Source: Rhinopomastus cyanomelas
Taxonomy: Eukaryota > Chordata > Aves > Bucerotiformes > Rhinopomastidae
DNA: 64,000 bases
Assembly (NCBI GenBank): GCA_013400115.1
Contig: VXBP01009415.1
Span: 100,901 to 164,900 of the forward strand
Direction of reading: 5' to 3'
Under the pieces are notes generated by a model. That model was not told the DNA's origin. It worked only from the letters and a program-made list of their open reading frames with translations, and searched no databases. Positions 51,715 to 63,900 of the stretch are shown piece after piece; position 1 is the first letter of the stretch; every line of letters starts with the position of its first letter. Position numbers and translations under genes: made by a program.

Positions 51715-53755
51715 GAACAGAGCTTTGGCTGGGACTCAGGAGTAAAAGGAGAGTTTATAGTCGGGGGGGGGGGGCCGGGCAACTNTCATGAGAATTACAA
51801 ACATGCACTGAAGTTATGCAGGGAGAAAATTAGGAAGGCCAAAGGTCAGCTAGAACTAAAATTGGCCACTGTGGTGAAGGATAACAAAAAAAGGTTTATA
51901 AATACATTAACAGTATTTAAGTAATACTTAAATATTAATTGAATACTTTAATTTACATTTGTAATACTTTAAGTAATACTTAAATGTTATTTTAATACAT
52001 TAACAGTATTAAGTAACAGAAGGGGTAGGGATGATCTCAGCATGTTGTTAGATGCAGAGGGGAACATGGTGACCAATGATCATGGTAAGACTGAGGTGCT
52101 TAAAGCCTTCTTTGCCTCAGTCTTTAATAGTAAGGTTAGTCCTTCCCTGGGTGCACAGCCCTCTGAGATGGAAGATAGGGGTGGGAAACAGAATAGACCC
52201 TTCATAATCCATGAGTAAATGGTTATGAACCTACTTCATGAGCTGGATGCTCAGAAATCTGTGGGGTCAGATGGATTACACCTAGGGTACTGAGGGAGCT
52301 GGCAGATGTGGTTACCGAGCCACTCTCCATAATCTTTCAACAATCTTGGTTAACCAGGGTTGTCCCAATGGACTGGAGGCTGGCAGATGTGATGCTCATG
52401 TTCATGAAAGGCCAGAAAAGATTTTTGCAACTGCAGGCCTGTCAGTCTCACTTCAGTGCCAGGGAAGGTTATGGAACAGACCACCTTGAAAGACATCATG
52501 AAGCAATTAAAGGTCAACCAGGCAATCAGGCCCAGTCAGCTTGGGTTCATGAGATGTAGGTCCTGCTTGATCTCATTCTATGACATGGGTGAGGGAAAAC
52601 CTGTTGCTGCAGTCTATCTGGACTTCAGTAAGGCCTTTGACACTGTCCCCCACAACATCTTAATGAATAAGCTGGCTGCCCAAAGCTTGGACAGGCAGGT
52701 ACTCTGCTGGGTGGAGCACGGGCTGGATGGCTGGGCCCAGAGTTGTGGTCAATGGAGCTAAATCCTCTTGGAAGCCAATCATGAGTGGTGTCCCCCAGGG
52801 CTCAGTGCTGGGGCCGCTCCTGTTCAACATCTTTATCAGTGGTATTGATGAGGGGATTGAGACTGCCCTCAGTAAGTCTGAAGATGACACCAAGTTGGGA
52901 GGGAGTGTCCATGTGCTGGAGGGTATTAAGGCTGTGCAGAGAGACCGTGGCAGACTGCATCTATGGGCTGAAGATAATTGCCTGGGTTTTTTCACAGTAC
53001 CAAGCAACAGGTCCCGCATTTTGGTCACAACAATCCCCTGCAACTCTACAGGCTGGGGGCAGTGTGGCTGGAAAGCAATCTGGCAGAAAAGGACCTGGGG
53101 GTTCTAACTGACAGGCAGCTCAATATGAGCCAGCAGTGTGCCCAGGTGGCCAAGAAGGCCATTGGTATCCTGGCCTGGATTCAGAACTGTATGTCTAGCA
53201 GGAGCAGGGAGGTCATTGTCCCCCTGTACTCAGCACTGGTGAGGCCACACCTTGAGTACTGGGTCCAGTTTTGGGCACCTCAGTACAAGGGAGACATTGA
53301 GGACTTGGAGCAAGTGCAGAAGAGGACAACAAAGCTGGTGAAGGGCCTGGAGAATAAATCTTATAAGGAGAGATTGAGACAGTTGGGGCTGTTCAGTTTG
53401 AGGAAGAGGAGGCTGAGGGGAGACCTCGCTGCTCTCTACAATGATTTGAAAGGACATTGTAGAGATGTTGGTGCTGGTCTCTTCTCACAGGTAGTAACAG
53501 AACCAGAGGGAAGGGTTTCAAGCTGCAACAGGGTGGGTTTAGACTAGACATCAGGAAAAAATTATTCACAGTGAGAGTGGTCAGGCTGGAATTGGCTGCC
53601 CAGGGCTGTGGTTGAGTCACCATCCCTAGAAGAGTTTAAAAGACATTGAGATGTAGCGTTGGGGGAATCTGTTCTAGGGGTGAACAGTAGGGTTGCTGCT
53701 TAGACTGGATGATCCCAAGGGTCTTTTCCAATCTGAATGATTCTGTGACTTTACC
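51715..53755 (+). mobile_element. CR1 LINE ORF2 relic, 2 kb
   Basis: Longest CR1 in the window. Recognisable ORF2 pieces in order: LCREKIRKAKGQLELKLATV, a spacer-like AT insert, SEMEDRGG-like linker, PLSIIFQQSWLT, GKVMEQTTLKDIMKQLKVNQ, YLDFSKAFDTVPHNILMNKL, SGVPQGSVLGPLLFNIFISG, EDDTKLGGSV, AEKDLGVLTDRQLNMSQQCA, VIVPLYSALVRPHLEYWVQF and GLFSLRKRRLRGDLAALYND, then the 3' tail ending near 53755. The catalytic box is altered (SEDDTK instead of FADDTK), and frameshifts and stops break the frame. Not functional. An N lies at 51785 beside an 11-base G-run. Confidence 0.93.
51901..52010. repeat. AT-rich duplicated palindromic insert within CR1
   Basis: The 17-mer AATACATTAACAGTATT occurs at 51901-51917 and again at 51994-52010. 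Between them the near-palindrome TTTAAGTA-A-TACTTAAA occurs twice (51916-51932 and 51968-51984). The segment is absent from typical CR1 ORF2 at this point, so it is an insertion or local expansion. Confidence 0.75.
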
Positions 53756-56700
53756 TCCTTGTCCTGACTGGGGACCTCACCATGGAAACCGCACAGGACA
53801 CAGGCACCTCACAAAAAGATTTACACCCAAGATGATTTAACCTCATCCCAGCTCTGCTTTCTGTCCTGCTGTAAGGACAGAAACCAGTGAGACACTTTCT
53901 GGAGAGCAGTAAGGCATTTCCATAACCTGTCAGGGACACAGTACTGCTGGTGTCACACAGACCAGTGCCTGTGGCTCAGCCTTGGGAAGAAGTAGGATTT
54001 GCTACTGGTCACTGCAAGGACTCCTGCATCCATTGAAGTTTTCCTGAAACAGACCTCGAGAAGATCATAGAATCATAAGGGATTGGAAGGGACCTCGAAA
54101 GATCATCCAGTCCAGTCCTCCTGGGGCTGAAGTCAGTCACCACATGTGAGAGCAAAGCAGGACCCTGCAGCAGCCACCCCCTGCCCAGGGCAGCAGTTCC
54201 AGCACTAAGGGAAAACTAGGGCATTAGTCCTGTTACCCCAGGGTGGGCAGAACAAACGGACCAAGAGCTCAGAACTAAGGTGATGGTTAGGGCAGATGCA
54301 GTGCATCTCCACCATCACCTCCCAGGCTGCTGAAGGCAGAGGAGCAGAGCACCAGGGCAGGCAGGGCACTCCCAGGCATTGACCTCCTGAGGAACAGGAA
54401 AGACAAGAGAATTTCCGCCTACTGTTGTAGGAGCGTGCGGGACGTGGAGGTGCTGCATCCCTGCCCTGAAGTAACCAGGCAGTGGGGACAGCAGCCCACC
54501 ACCTCCTCCCAGTGCAAGGTCAGGCTAGCAGGAGGCAGGTCAGCTCCAAGAATCCAAGGAATGGTTCAGTTTGGTTGGAGGGAGGCAGGACAAGCTTTCA
54601 AAGCCAGAGAAAGGTGCCCACAGTGCCAGACAGTGCTTACCAAAGGGGTGCTGGAAGATGATGTGACAAAATACCCGCTGTGCAAGGCTTCACCCAGAGT
54701 CCACACATGTGCTCAGCACCTTGCTGCTGGGTATTGTCTGATAGCCAGGGTGGGTTGTTTGTCCCCACTCTCCCCAGACCAGAGGCATACTGCAGGGTTA
54801 TTAATCCTTGACCTGAATATTCAGTGTTACTCTGTAGCTGCTTCCTGAGACACCCCTGACCAAGGGGCTTGCCAGGTAGCCTGACCAGGCACTGCTTGGT
54901 CAGCAGGACGGGCTCCAGGGCTCGGGGCACAGCTCAGACCTTTAATCTTGGCTTCAGAGGCTCAGCTTTGGAGACGTTATTTCTTACGGTTAAAAATTGT
55001 GACTACAACAGGCTTAGACATTAGGCAGAAAATTCACAAGCTCCAGCACGTGAACTGGAACAGACTGGAGAGGATGAACCAGTCACAAGAAGGTTGCTTT
55101 AAAAAAATGAAGTCTCACAGTTTTCTTTAAAATTCCCTTGAAGCCAAGCTGATTCCTTATCCTCCCTACCACTACCACCCATAATGACCCCAAAAAGACA
55201 AACCCAACCTGGCACACACCTGTGCCCTGGTCAGCCCAGGCTCTTCCCAGCAGGAGCCCAGCAGAGCAGCCAGCTGGGTTTCTCAACACCAACAAATTGG
55301 GACAGAAGTATTAGAAAACACAACTTTCAGTACTGATATAAGAAATACAGGTACAGCTGTGCACATGGCTGACTCCCACAACACCATCCCATTTCATGGC
55401 CAGACATCAAACACCAGCAGTCATCGCCAGAGCTGTTCCTAATGGGCAGAGGGGCTGGGTGAGGTGAAGAGGGAACATCTCTGGCCCAGCTCATCTCCAA
55501 AGAAAGACCCTTTGGATGCAGAGTTCTGCAAATCCCACCAGCCTCCCGTCACAGGACACTTTGCACAGCAACTGGGACATCTGTGGTTGTTGAGAATGGG
55601 GTCAGGGAACAAGCGTGTACAAAGGAAATAGCTCTCTGGAGAAAAGGGAAAGGCACATGCCTGGCTTATCTGCTCAGCAGATTCTCCTCAGAAAATCTGT
55701 TTCATGAGCCGAAGGTAGGAGCCTGTCCTTGGTGACAAACACCTTCAATGACCCCACATGCAAGGAGCTGTTAGAAGTTTCTGCAGTGAGAACACTTTCG
55801 TCAGGCTCTATGTCTCTCTCGACTTTTTCCCCAGCAAGGACTGACTTCAACTAGGGAAAACTGCCAGAGGTTACCAGGAGACAAAGCTGAGTTCCAGGAA
55901 CCTCACTACATCCCTCTGGTGGCCTGAGCTACATTGTAATTTCTCTTCTGGCTAATTGTCACAGAAGGAAACCAATTTGCTTGCTTTTGGGAGCAGCAAA
56001 AGCCTCAAGACAACAGATGATTCAGGCTCTCCAGCAACCTCTCTGACATTTCACAAGTCTCATCCAGGGCTGGTGGCCTGAACCACAGATCAGTTTATTC
56101 CTGGCTGTTCAGAAATACTCTCCACACTGAATGTGGCTCCTGGTGTAGTCTGGGCACTTTGACATACCCCACCGACAGTTAGAAACAGCCTGAAAAAGGG
56201 GACAGGAGCTCCAAAGGCACCCCTAAAGGCTGGTACAGAACACACCTGAAGCATCAAAACTCACCACCCATCAAGTTGTCCCATTCCAAGTAAAGACTTC
56301 ATTGCTGAATTTTACTCCTGCCCTACCCATGCCTCCAGCAAACCAAAGATGTGACACAAGAACTACTTGTTGAGAGGCTTGGAAAGGGAACTGGTGTTCA
56401 AAGTTAGCAACAACCGTCACCAAGGTTGATCTTGCTCCTCCCAGTATCATCAGCAAAACATATCCAGCAAGAGCCCGATATGAAGGGGTTGATCCAGCAT
56501 GACTGGTTGAGCTATCACAACTGCTTGTAGCAGCTTAGGTATGTCAGCCCTTGTGAGACACTGCTGAAGCAGCAGCACTGCCAGCTGCAAGGAGCACCCA
56601 GGAGAGGTAGCACAAGTTTCATGAGCACCTGTCGTTCCTAGACAGCATGTTCAACGTCAAGACAAACTCTGAGCCAGCACAACCACCACAGTGCACCAGG

Positions 56701-56994
56701 AGTGGCACAATGGAGTTTGACACCTTGAGCTCTAACACCTGCAGTCACCTGCTTCAGGATGTCCATGGCCTTGGCACCAGGGAGCAAACACCAGCCACAA
56801 GCTACCCAAATAACTTCAAATGCTCAAGGTGCTGAATAACAGAAGCAAGGAGTGGAGGTTTAAGGCTCTGCGAGCATCTCTTCCCTCTCATACCCAGCTC
56901 ATCCCTCAGGCTCTGTTGATAAAAGCAAGGAGAGAACACACCCTGCACTTTGTGCCAGTGGTCTCCTGACAGCTGTGCGGCATGTACAGCTATG
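53756..56994. other. Intergenic region between HERPUD1 and CETP
   Basis: Mostly unique sequence with no recognised gene. It holds one short CR1 tail (54065-54130). Open frames up to 137 codons occur but none resembles a known family or has a splice partner. Confidence 0.55.
54065..54130 (-). repeat. CR1 3' tail remnant
   Basis: GATCATAGAATCATAAGGGA then TTGGAAGGGACCTCGAAAGA and TCATCCAGTCCAGTCCTCCT: the last 60 bp of a CR1 in reverse orientation. Confidence 0.82.
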
Positions 56995-57791
56995 GACATC
57001 GCCACCCCCATGTTTTATTTGGATCAAAGCCCTTTACCAGATTGGAAAAGAACACCATGATGTGATACAGGAGAGCTGCTCTGGAGGGAGAATGCAAAGT
57101 TGAACACAGACAGACTGCTTTCACTTCACATCCAAAATGTGGGAAGACGTTTACATCTCCTAGAAATTCTTGCTAGATAGAGCTGAACACACTTCTCCCA
57201 TGAATTTGGAAGGGCTGGTGGGGGAAGTGAAGCCTCGAGTTTAAATTATCTTAAGACAATATAAAATTTATCCTGTAACTCCAAGACAATCGCTGATCAC
57301 ACCCATCACTGCCTGACAGTCACTCCATTTGTTTACCTGCTCAACACCCTTCAAAGGAAAATATTTACATAGAAAATGTAAAACTGTCATTGAAGCTATT
57401 TAAACAGATCTGCCCTAAAAACCTGCTAATGCACCCCTAGCAGAGTGGTTTTGGTGGAGATCCTACACTCAGTGTAATTTGCTCAGTGTTTGAAACATTC
57501 CCACAGGAATCACATTGCACAGAAGCAGCAATGTGCTTCTCCAACAGTTTTGCTCAGCACATATAGCCGGAGCACAAGCTGGCAGCAATGAGCCTCTATG
57601 CAGAAATAAGTGCTGCAGGGCCTTTGGGATGAGGGCAGGCATCAGTCTCTGGGCTGCACAGACCTCAGGCTTCTCACAGCTCCAACTGCGTGGTCAGTGA
57701 ATGCCAGAAGTGTCAACTACTTAGACAGGCATCTGTTTCACTCGGGTCAACTGAAGCCACCGTGGTTCCACACAAGCAGACTGGTGATGAG
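56995..57791 (-). other. HERPUD1: Probable HERPUD1 3' untranslated region
   Basis: Non-repetitive, AT-richer sequence from the HERPUD1 stop to about 20 bases past an AATAAA hexamer (57019-57014). Its length of about 0.8 kb is similar to that of mammalian HERPUD1. Extent inferred from the poly(A) signal. Confidence 0.6.
57014..57019 (-). terminator. Poly(A) signal AATAAA, probable HERPUD1 end
   Basis: Canonical hexamer on the minus strand about 0.78 kb after the HERPUD1 stop; no earlier AATAAA was found between it and the stop. Confidence 0.6.
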
Positions 57792-57956
57792 TCAGTTGTG
57801 GGTCACTCCAGGCCCCTCAGGAAGTAGAGATGCAAAGAAAGTCTTGAAGAAAAGCCATGCTGTGCTCATAAACGAGGGGTTACTCTGCTGCAGGTCCTGG
57901 GAAATTTGTTCATCAGGAGGTGCCTCAGAGCCATCTATTCTGCCTGCATCTCCCCC
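57792..57956 (-). CDS. HERPUD1: HERPUD1 coding exon 8 (C-terminus and stop)
   Basis: Encodes GGDAGRIDGSEAPPDEQISQ, then SNPSFMSTAWLFFKTFFASL, and ends THN with TGA at 57794-57792. The FMSTAWL..FKTFFASLLPEGP tail is a clear HERPUD1 signature. Acceptor GTTTTGTAG. Confidence 0.95.
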   Translation of the reverse strand, partial: GGDAGRIDGSEAPPDEQISQDLQQSNPSFMSTAWLFFKTFFASLLPEGPGVTHN

Positions 57957-60900
57957 CTACAAAACAAAGAGCATTTGATCAGTGAGGTCATTTCAGAAAC
58001 ATGTTAGAAGAATCAAGAGTTGGGCACCATGCTTGGTTACCCAGACGTCAGACTGTAAGGGGCTGTATGGAAAGAACATTGAGGTGCTGGAGAGGAAGAG
58101 AAGGGCAACTGGGCTGGTTAGGGCTCTGGACAACAGGTCTGATGGGAAGAAGCTGAAGGAGCTGGGGCTGCACAGCTTGGAGAAGACAGTCAGGGGAGAC
58201 CTCACTGCACTCTACCTGAATGGAGGTTGGAGTGAGGTAGGTGTTGGCCTCTACTCCCTAAGGACTAGTGACAGGACAAGAGGAAATGGGAGTCAGGTTC
58301 CACCAGGGAAAGTTCAGATGGGATCTCAGGAAAAAAATCTTCCCAGAAAGAATGGGGAGGCCTTGGAACAGGTTGCCCAGGGAGGGGATAGAAGCACCAT
58401 CCCTGAAGAGGTTCAGCAAACAAGCAGCCATGGTGTTTCAGGAGATTGGTTAGCGGTTGGGGGTTGCAGAGTAGATGGTCAGACTTGGTGATGTAGAAGG
58501 TCTTTTCCAACCTTGATGATTTATGAATAAGTATCCCACAGCCAAGAAAGCCAAGCTGCACACCAGTGTTCATAGCTAACCCACACTGTATGCCCAAGGA
58601 TGCTCTTTAGGGCAGACAAAGCACCAGAGCAGATAAACGACATATTGACAGCTCAGTAATATTTCACTGGCACCAATGAGAGGCATCAGCTTGAAATGCA
58701 AAGGTCTGCTTCTGTCCTCAAACCCTGCCATGAAGCAGCCAGTTAGTGAACTCCTTCATACAACACCCTCCGTGACAGGAGCAACTTAAGGATAACATTG
58801 AGCCAGAAATACCATGTAGGCCACAGGAATCAGCCACACCAAACAGTGGCCTCAGTGGCCCCGTAGAAGGCCACTTCCACAAGACTTCAGAGAAAAGTTT
58901 TTGCTGCAGCACACAGACAGAGCATGACTTACCAGGGTTTCACATTCCTGGTTTAAAACCCAACAAGCCCCTACCTGTAAGTTATTGTTCTGGTCCTGGT
59001 TCACAGCAGCTTGAGGAGGAACATTGCCTGGGAGGGGCTGAACTGGTCTTCGCCTAAATGGAAGCCACCCAACATGGTGCCTGGGGAAAGCAATGGATTT
59101 TTAATTAACACTGCATGGACATCACTGTGTTGTCACATCAGCACTGCTTGAGCAACATGCAGCTTCTTGGAGCTGCAGCCAGACAGTCCAGCACATGGGA
59201 GTTCTGCCCTGACTCAGTACACCCACAGCCTCCTGCCGGTAACAAATCATGAGGGAGGAGGGGAGGACCAAGCATCTCCTTGCAGCACCATGGCCAGGTT
59301 TGTCTCTCTGCAGCTCCTGCACCTCATAACCCACACCACAAGCTGTTTGAAGTTACACTTTAGTGAACTTTAAGGATCATGTCTGCATAGAGGTTGGAAG
59401 AGCTGATCATCTGAGATGCTCCAGTTTCAACTCCCACACTCACTTGGTTTCACTGGTGATCAAAGTTTTGAGATGACAGGCTACAGGCACAAACATGCCA
59501 GCCAAGGGCCTGTTATCTTTATGGCTTCTAGGATTTATCCCAAGTTTCCCTTGCCACCTCTATAAAGGCCCCAAGGCACCTCAGTTCAGCTCAGTCTGTT
59601 CTCCAAAGCAGCAACAGCAGCAGAAAAACCTGAGTACACAACTTCAGTGTGAGACCCTCACAACCACTGATTTCCCAACATGCAATCATTTATACATTGA
59701 CCTTCCAGGTCCATCTGTTCTGCACTGCTAAGCTGCTAGAGCTCCACTCAGAGCTACCTGGGCTTCAGGTAGTTTCTTAAGGAGAAAGGCAGCCATAGCA
59801 GAAGATCAGACCAACTACTATCACCCACCCTGTACTCAGTCCAGGCACAGTCCTGAGCTCTAGTGGGACAGGGGAGCAGTTCACCCTTCCCAGGTACAAC
59901 AGTCACATGAAGCTAAGCTGCCACAGAACACTAACCATAGTCCAGAGCCCAGAAGTGCTGTGAAACCCTTCCAAATTCACTAGGGGAAATCAACACCATC
60001 CACTTACAGGTACATGAGAGCAGTGCCGCCCATAACCAGGAGGAATCTGCTGACACTTGAGTAGAAATAGATAATGTTGACAAATACATAGAAGAGTGTC
60101 ACCGAGTACAGCCAGTCCAACCAGTCCCGATTGCCACCCTCTTCCTCCTCCTCCATGAGGGGACCCCCTTGGGCATTCATTCTCAAGTTCTGGTTGGCCA
60201 CCACATTAACCTGGGCAGCAACATTTTGGTTTCCAGGCTGATTCTGTGCAGGAAATGGGTCTGGGAGAGGAGCTGGAGGAGTCACTGGTGCCACAGGTAT
60301 CTCCTGGGAGCGTTGGGCATGGGAGGGCTCAGCAGATGCAGCAGTGGAAGCCAAGCTGGAACACAAAGTACAGCATATAGCTGAGTCCAGTCCTGTCACA
60401 CCCAACATTGTCACTGAAAGTTTGTCCATCTAAGTCAGATCCCAGGCAAGTAGAAAGCAGCAAGATGAGGCTACACAATGGTTAAAGCCAAGTTTGAGTT
60501 CTACCCAAGCCAACAGCAGCACAGCCACTTCAGCAGGTCAAACCAGGAGCTTCCCACTTTATCATATCAAAACTCCACAAAATAAAAACCTTTGGAGGAA
60601 GCTGAAGTTGGCCTAGAAAACTTCTGCTACTCTCTGCTTCCCTTTTGTGCCAGACCCCCATTGGTGCTGTGTGCTGTAGTGAGCAGTGCTGGGCTCAGCA
60701 GCAGGATCACAGCCACTCCACAGGTTTTCACAGAACTCCCACCTCCCACTAGTAACTTACTAGTGCAGGTAGAATTGCCTCGCATACATCTGCTGCAACC
60801 AGGACACGTGGAGCATGCTGTAGGTCATGTAAGCAGAGAAGCCTGGGGCTGCGCTCTGGAAAGGCTGTCCAGTTGTTTCCAGCCTTAGGGATGATTGAAC

Positions 60901-63900
60901 ATGTTTTTGTCAGCAAAGCCAGAACAAGCCACATTTATTACAGAACAGCGCAAAGAAGCTTCTGTCACTCTGCGCACCCAAATTCAACATTAATTACTCC
61001 TAGAGTAGCAAAGGTGTCTCTTGAGTCCCACTGGGTAAAGCAAAGATTTTTCAACTGACAGAACAGTGAATCTTCAGCTTCTTAGGCTAATTAGGGATCT
61101 GGAGAACAGGTCTGATGAGCAGAGGCTGAGGTACCCGGGCTGCTCAGCCTGGAGGAGGCACAGGGAGACCTCTCTGCTCTCCACGGCTACCTGAAGGAAC
61201 AATGGAGTGAAGGAGAGATTGGCCTCTTCTCCCTAGGGACTAGGGAGGACTAAGGACAAGAGGAAATGGCATCAAGCTGTGCTAGGGGAGGATCAGATTG
61301 GATCTTCTGAAAAAAACTTACTGCAGAAAGAGTGGGAAGGCCTTGGAACAAGCTCCCCAGGGAGTGGAGGCACCATCCCTGAAACAAGTGGGGAGACAGG
61401 GCATTTCAGGAGATGGTTTAGTGGTTGGGGGTTGGATTTGATCTTGAAGATCTCTTTCCAACTTTGATGATTCAATTATTCTTTCATGTCTACTGAAGCC
61501 TTTACATGTAACCTCATATTAATCCCATGTTCTGTAGGCTCAGGACAGTGTGTTTGGCATGAAAAAAAAAAAATCAGCACTCCACACCTCACCAGCATTT
61601 CAAAGCCCTTAGCAACACATAAAAGTCCTATTCACCTGTTACTGGCCTCTGCTGCAGTCTGGCTACCAGAAGAGCATCTCAGCCTTTCACCATCTGAGGA
61701 ACACGGAGATGACTCTTGAGCAGCTTCTGCTGCCAGCTTTGGCTGATCAGCTGTGACCTGGGCACACAACACAGTGAGGGTGGTTCATTCAGAGCGCTTT
61801 TACCTTACGCAAAGGAGTTGCATCACCCAGAACATACTGCTCTCTTCCAACTGCTGCAGGGTTCACACACTGTCCTGCCCAGCGCCTTGTGGTGCTGCCA
61901 AAGTGCAGGCACTGCTCCCAGGCACCGTGCCACAGGCACCTCCACCAGACTTTTAACACTCCCAAGAAAATTACTGCCACATAAAACAGACTTGATGTCA
62001 CTTCCCCCTTTCATTGATTTTTCTGCACAAGGCTAGGTCCCACCAGGTTATAAAAATTTAACTAGAAGAACCAGAGGGAGCTGCACCCCACTGGCTGGAG
62101 GTTTCAGCACATGCAGTACTCGTGCACACAAAGCTCAAGAGCTATTCTGGGGGACACAGCTGTGCAACACCCAGAGCAAAGCCTGCTTATCTCTAGCAAC
62201 CACCAGACATGGGCAGGACCAGCTCACGTTGCCTCTAATGGGGGACAAACGCATCTTTGCACCATTAGCACTTCCACTTGACAGTCGAGCAACACTTTCG
62301 CCATTTGCACTTCAGACTAATCAATAGTTCCAGTGCAGAGGCTAATCTTTGGCTTCTGCACAGACTGAGTCACTAACCTGAGTAGTTAAGGCCTTCTCAG
62401 CTAACAGCCCTCTCTTCCTTCCCCACCCCAGACAAACAACCACTTTCACTCCACCCCTGCTGCATCTCCTGCTCACAAGCACAGCCTAGGACACCACAGG
62501 TCACAAGGTACTTGACTAAAACCCATCTATCACAGAGCTTCTCCTCTGAGAAGCATTACAACTTGATCATTGCACTGATATTCCTCATCAGATCCTGTAA
62601 GAGTAATTTCTGGGCAACTGCAAGCCAATTTTTCCACACGGCTTGATCCAAGTAAGTTCTCCTACATTAATTTTTAAACCAGTAACCGCAGTGACTCAAC
62701 CACTGCATTAGGAAGAAAAATCTGCCATCCCACCAAACTTTCTAACAGCTGTTCAACACTTCCCATTTTCAGGCACAACATCAAGATTCAGAACAGTCCA
62801 TTAACTTTGCCCCAGTACCTCTGCAGCAGTTCCTGAAGCATCTGCAGAAGTCTTCAGGTTGTACACAAGGTGAAGAGCAGACTCCCCATGCTGAAGTATA
62901 ACAGAAGCTTCGTTAGAAAAACAGTCTTCTCCAGATGTATTTCAGCCCTTCCCAATGGGGTTTGGGGGTTTTTCCCCATCACATACCTTTGGCAGCAACT
63001 CTCTCAGGTAACAATGATCAAGCAGCAGCTTCCCAGCATGAATCAGTTTTTGGTCCTCCTCACTCTTTGAGGAAAGAACAAGGTGACCCACTGTGCTGTG
63101 CACACCCAGCACAAGCTGACCCAACCCTCTGAGCCCACAGCTAGGAGCAGCCCACACACCCAGAACCCAGCACAGCCAATTCCCATAGCTGACGAGGGAA
63201 GAATAGCTGGATGCTCAAATGCAAGATGATCTCAGTTTAGACCAGAGGAAGGAGATGGAGGACCTCCTTAGCAAGGAGCTCCATCATAGCCCCGACAAAC
63301 AGGTTTATGTTTCTTATGGACAGCAGTTTGGAGCCCCATTAACCTGAATAGCACAGGAGGTGGTGTCAAGTGCTTCTGTAACATCCCAGCACTGCTCTGC
63401 CACGGTAGCACTGAAGCCACTGTGAAGACTGAGATGGGTTTAGAGCATCCACCTGCTTCCACCCACAGGCTCACAGAACCACCCGCGGTTATAAAAGCCC
63501 CTCAGGACCATCAAGGCCAGTCTCGACACCAGCACTGACAGCCCCGCAGCACCGGGGCTGCTCACAGACACCGGACTCCAGAGCCGCTCCAACTTGCTTG
63601 TTTTCACCTCAAAATCCGCCCCCCGCCCCACCCCGAGGAAGCCTCATTCCCTCGCTGAGCACAGCTCGGGATCGCCCCCTGGGGAGCTGTCCCCGCGCCG
63701 CTCTGTTAACGATTAACGGGAACCGAGTGTCTGATGCAACACCCGCCTGCAGGACAACGGCGGTGCGGGGAGGGCAAGGGACAGCGCGGGGAGAACCTCG
63801 ACGGCTCAGCTCAGCCCATCCCACCCGGCCCTGAACCCCTGCCCCGGGGGGTCGCGCCTCACCGGGTCACCAGGTACGAGGCGGCGCAGCTCGGCCTTGA

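Noticed and set aside
52308..53547. Series of ORFs with RT motifs
   Set aside because: A CR1 relic with frameshifts and an altered catalytic box; annotated as a mobile element instead.
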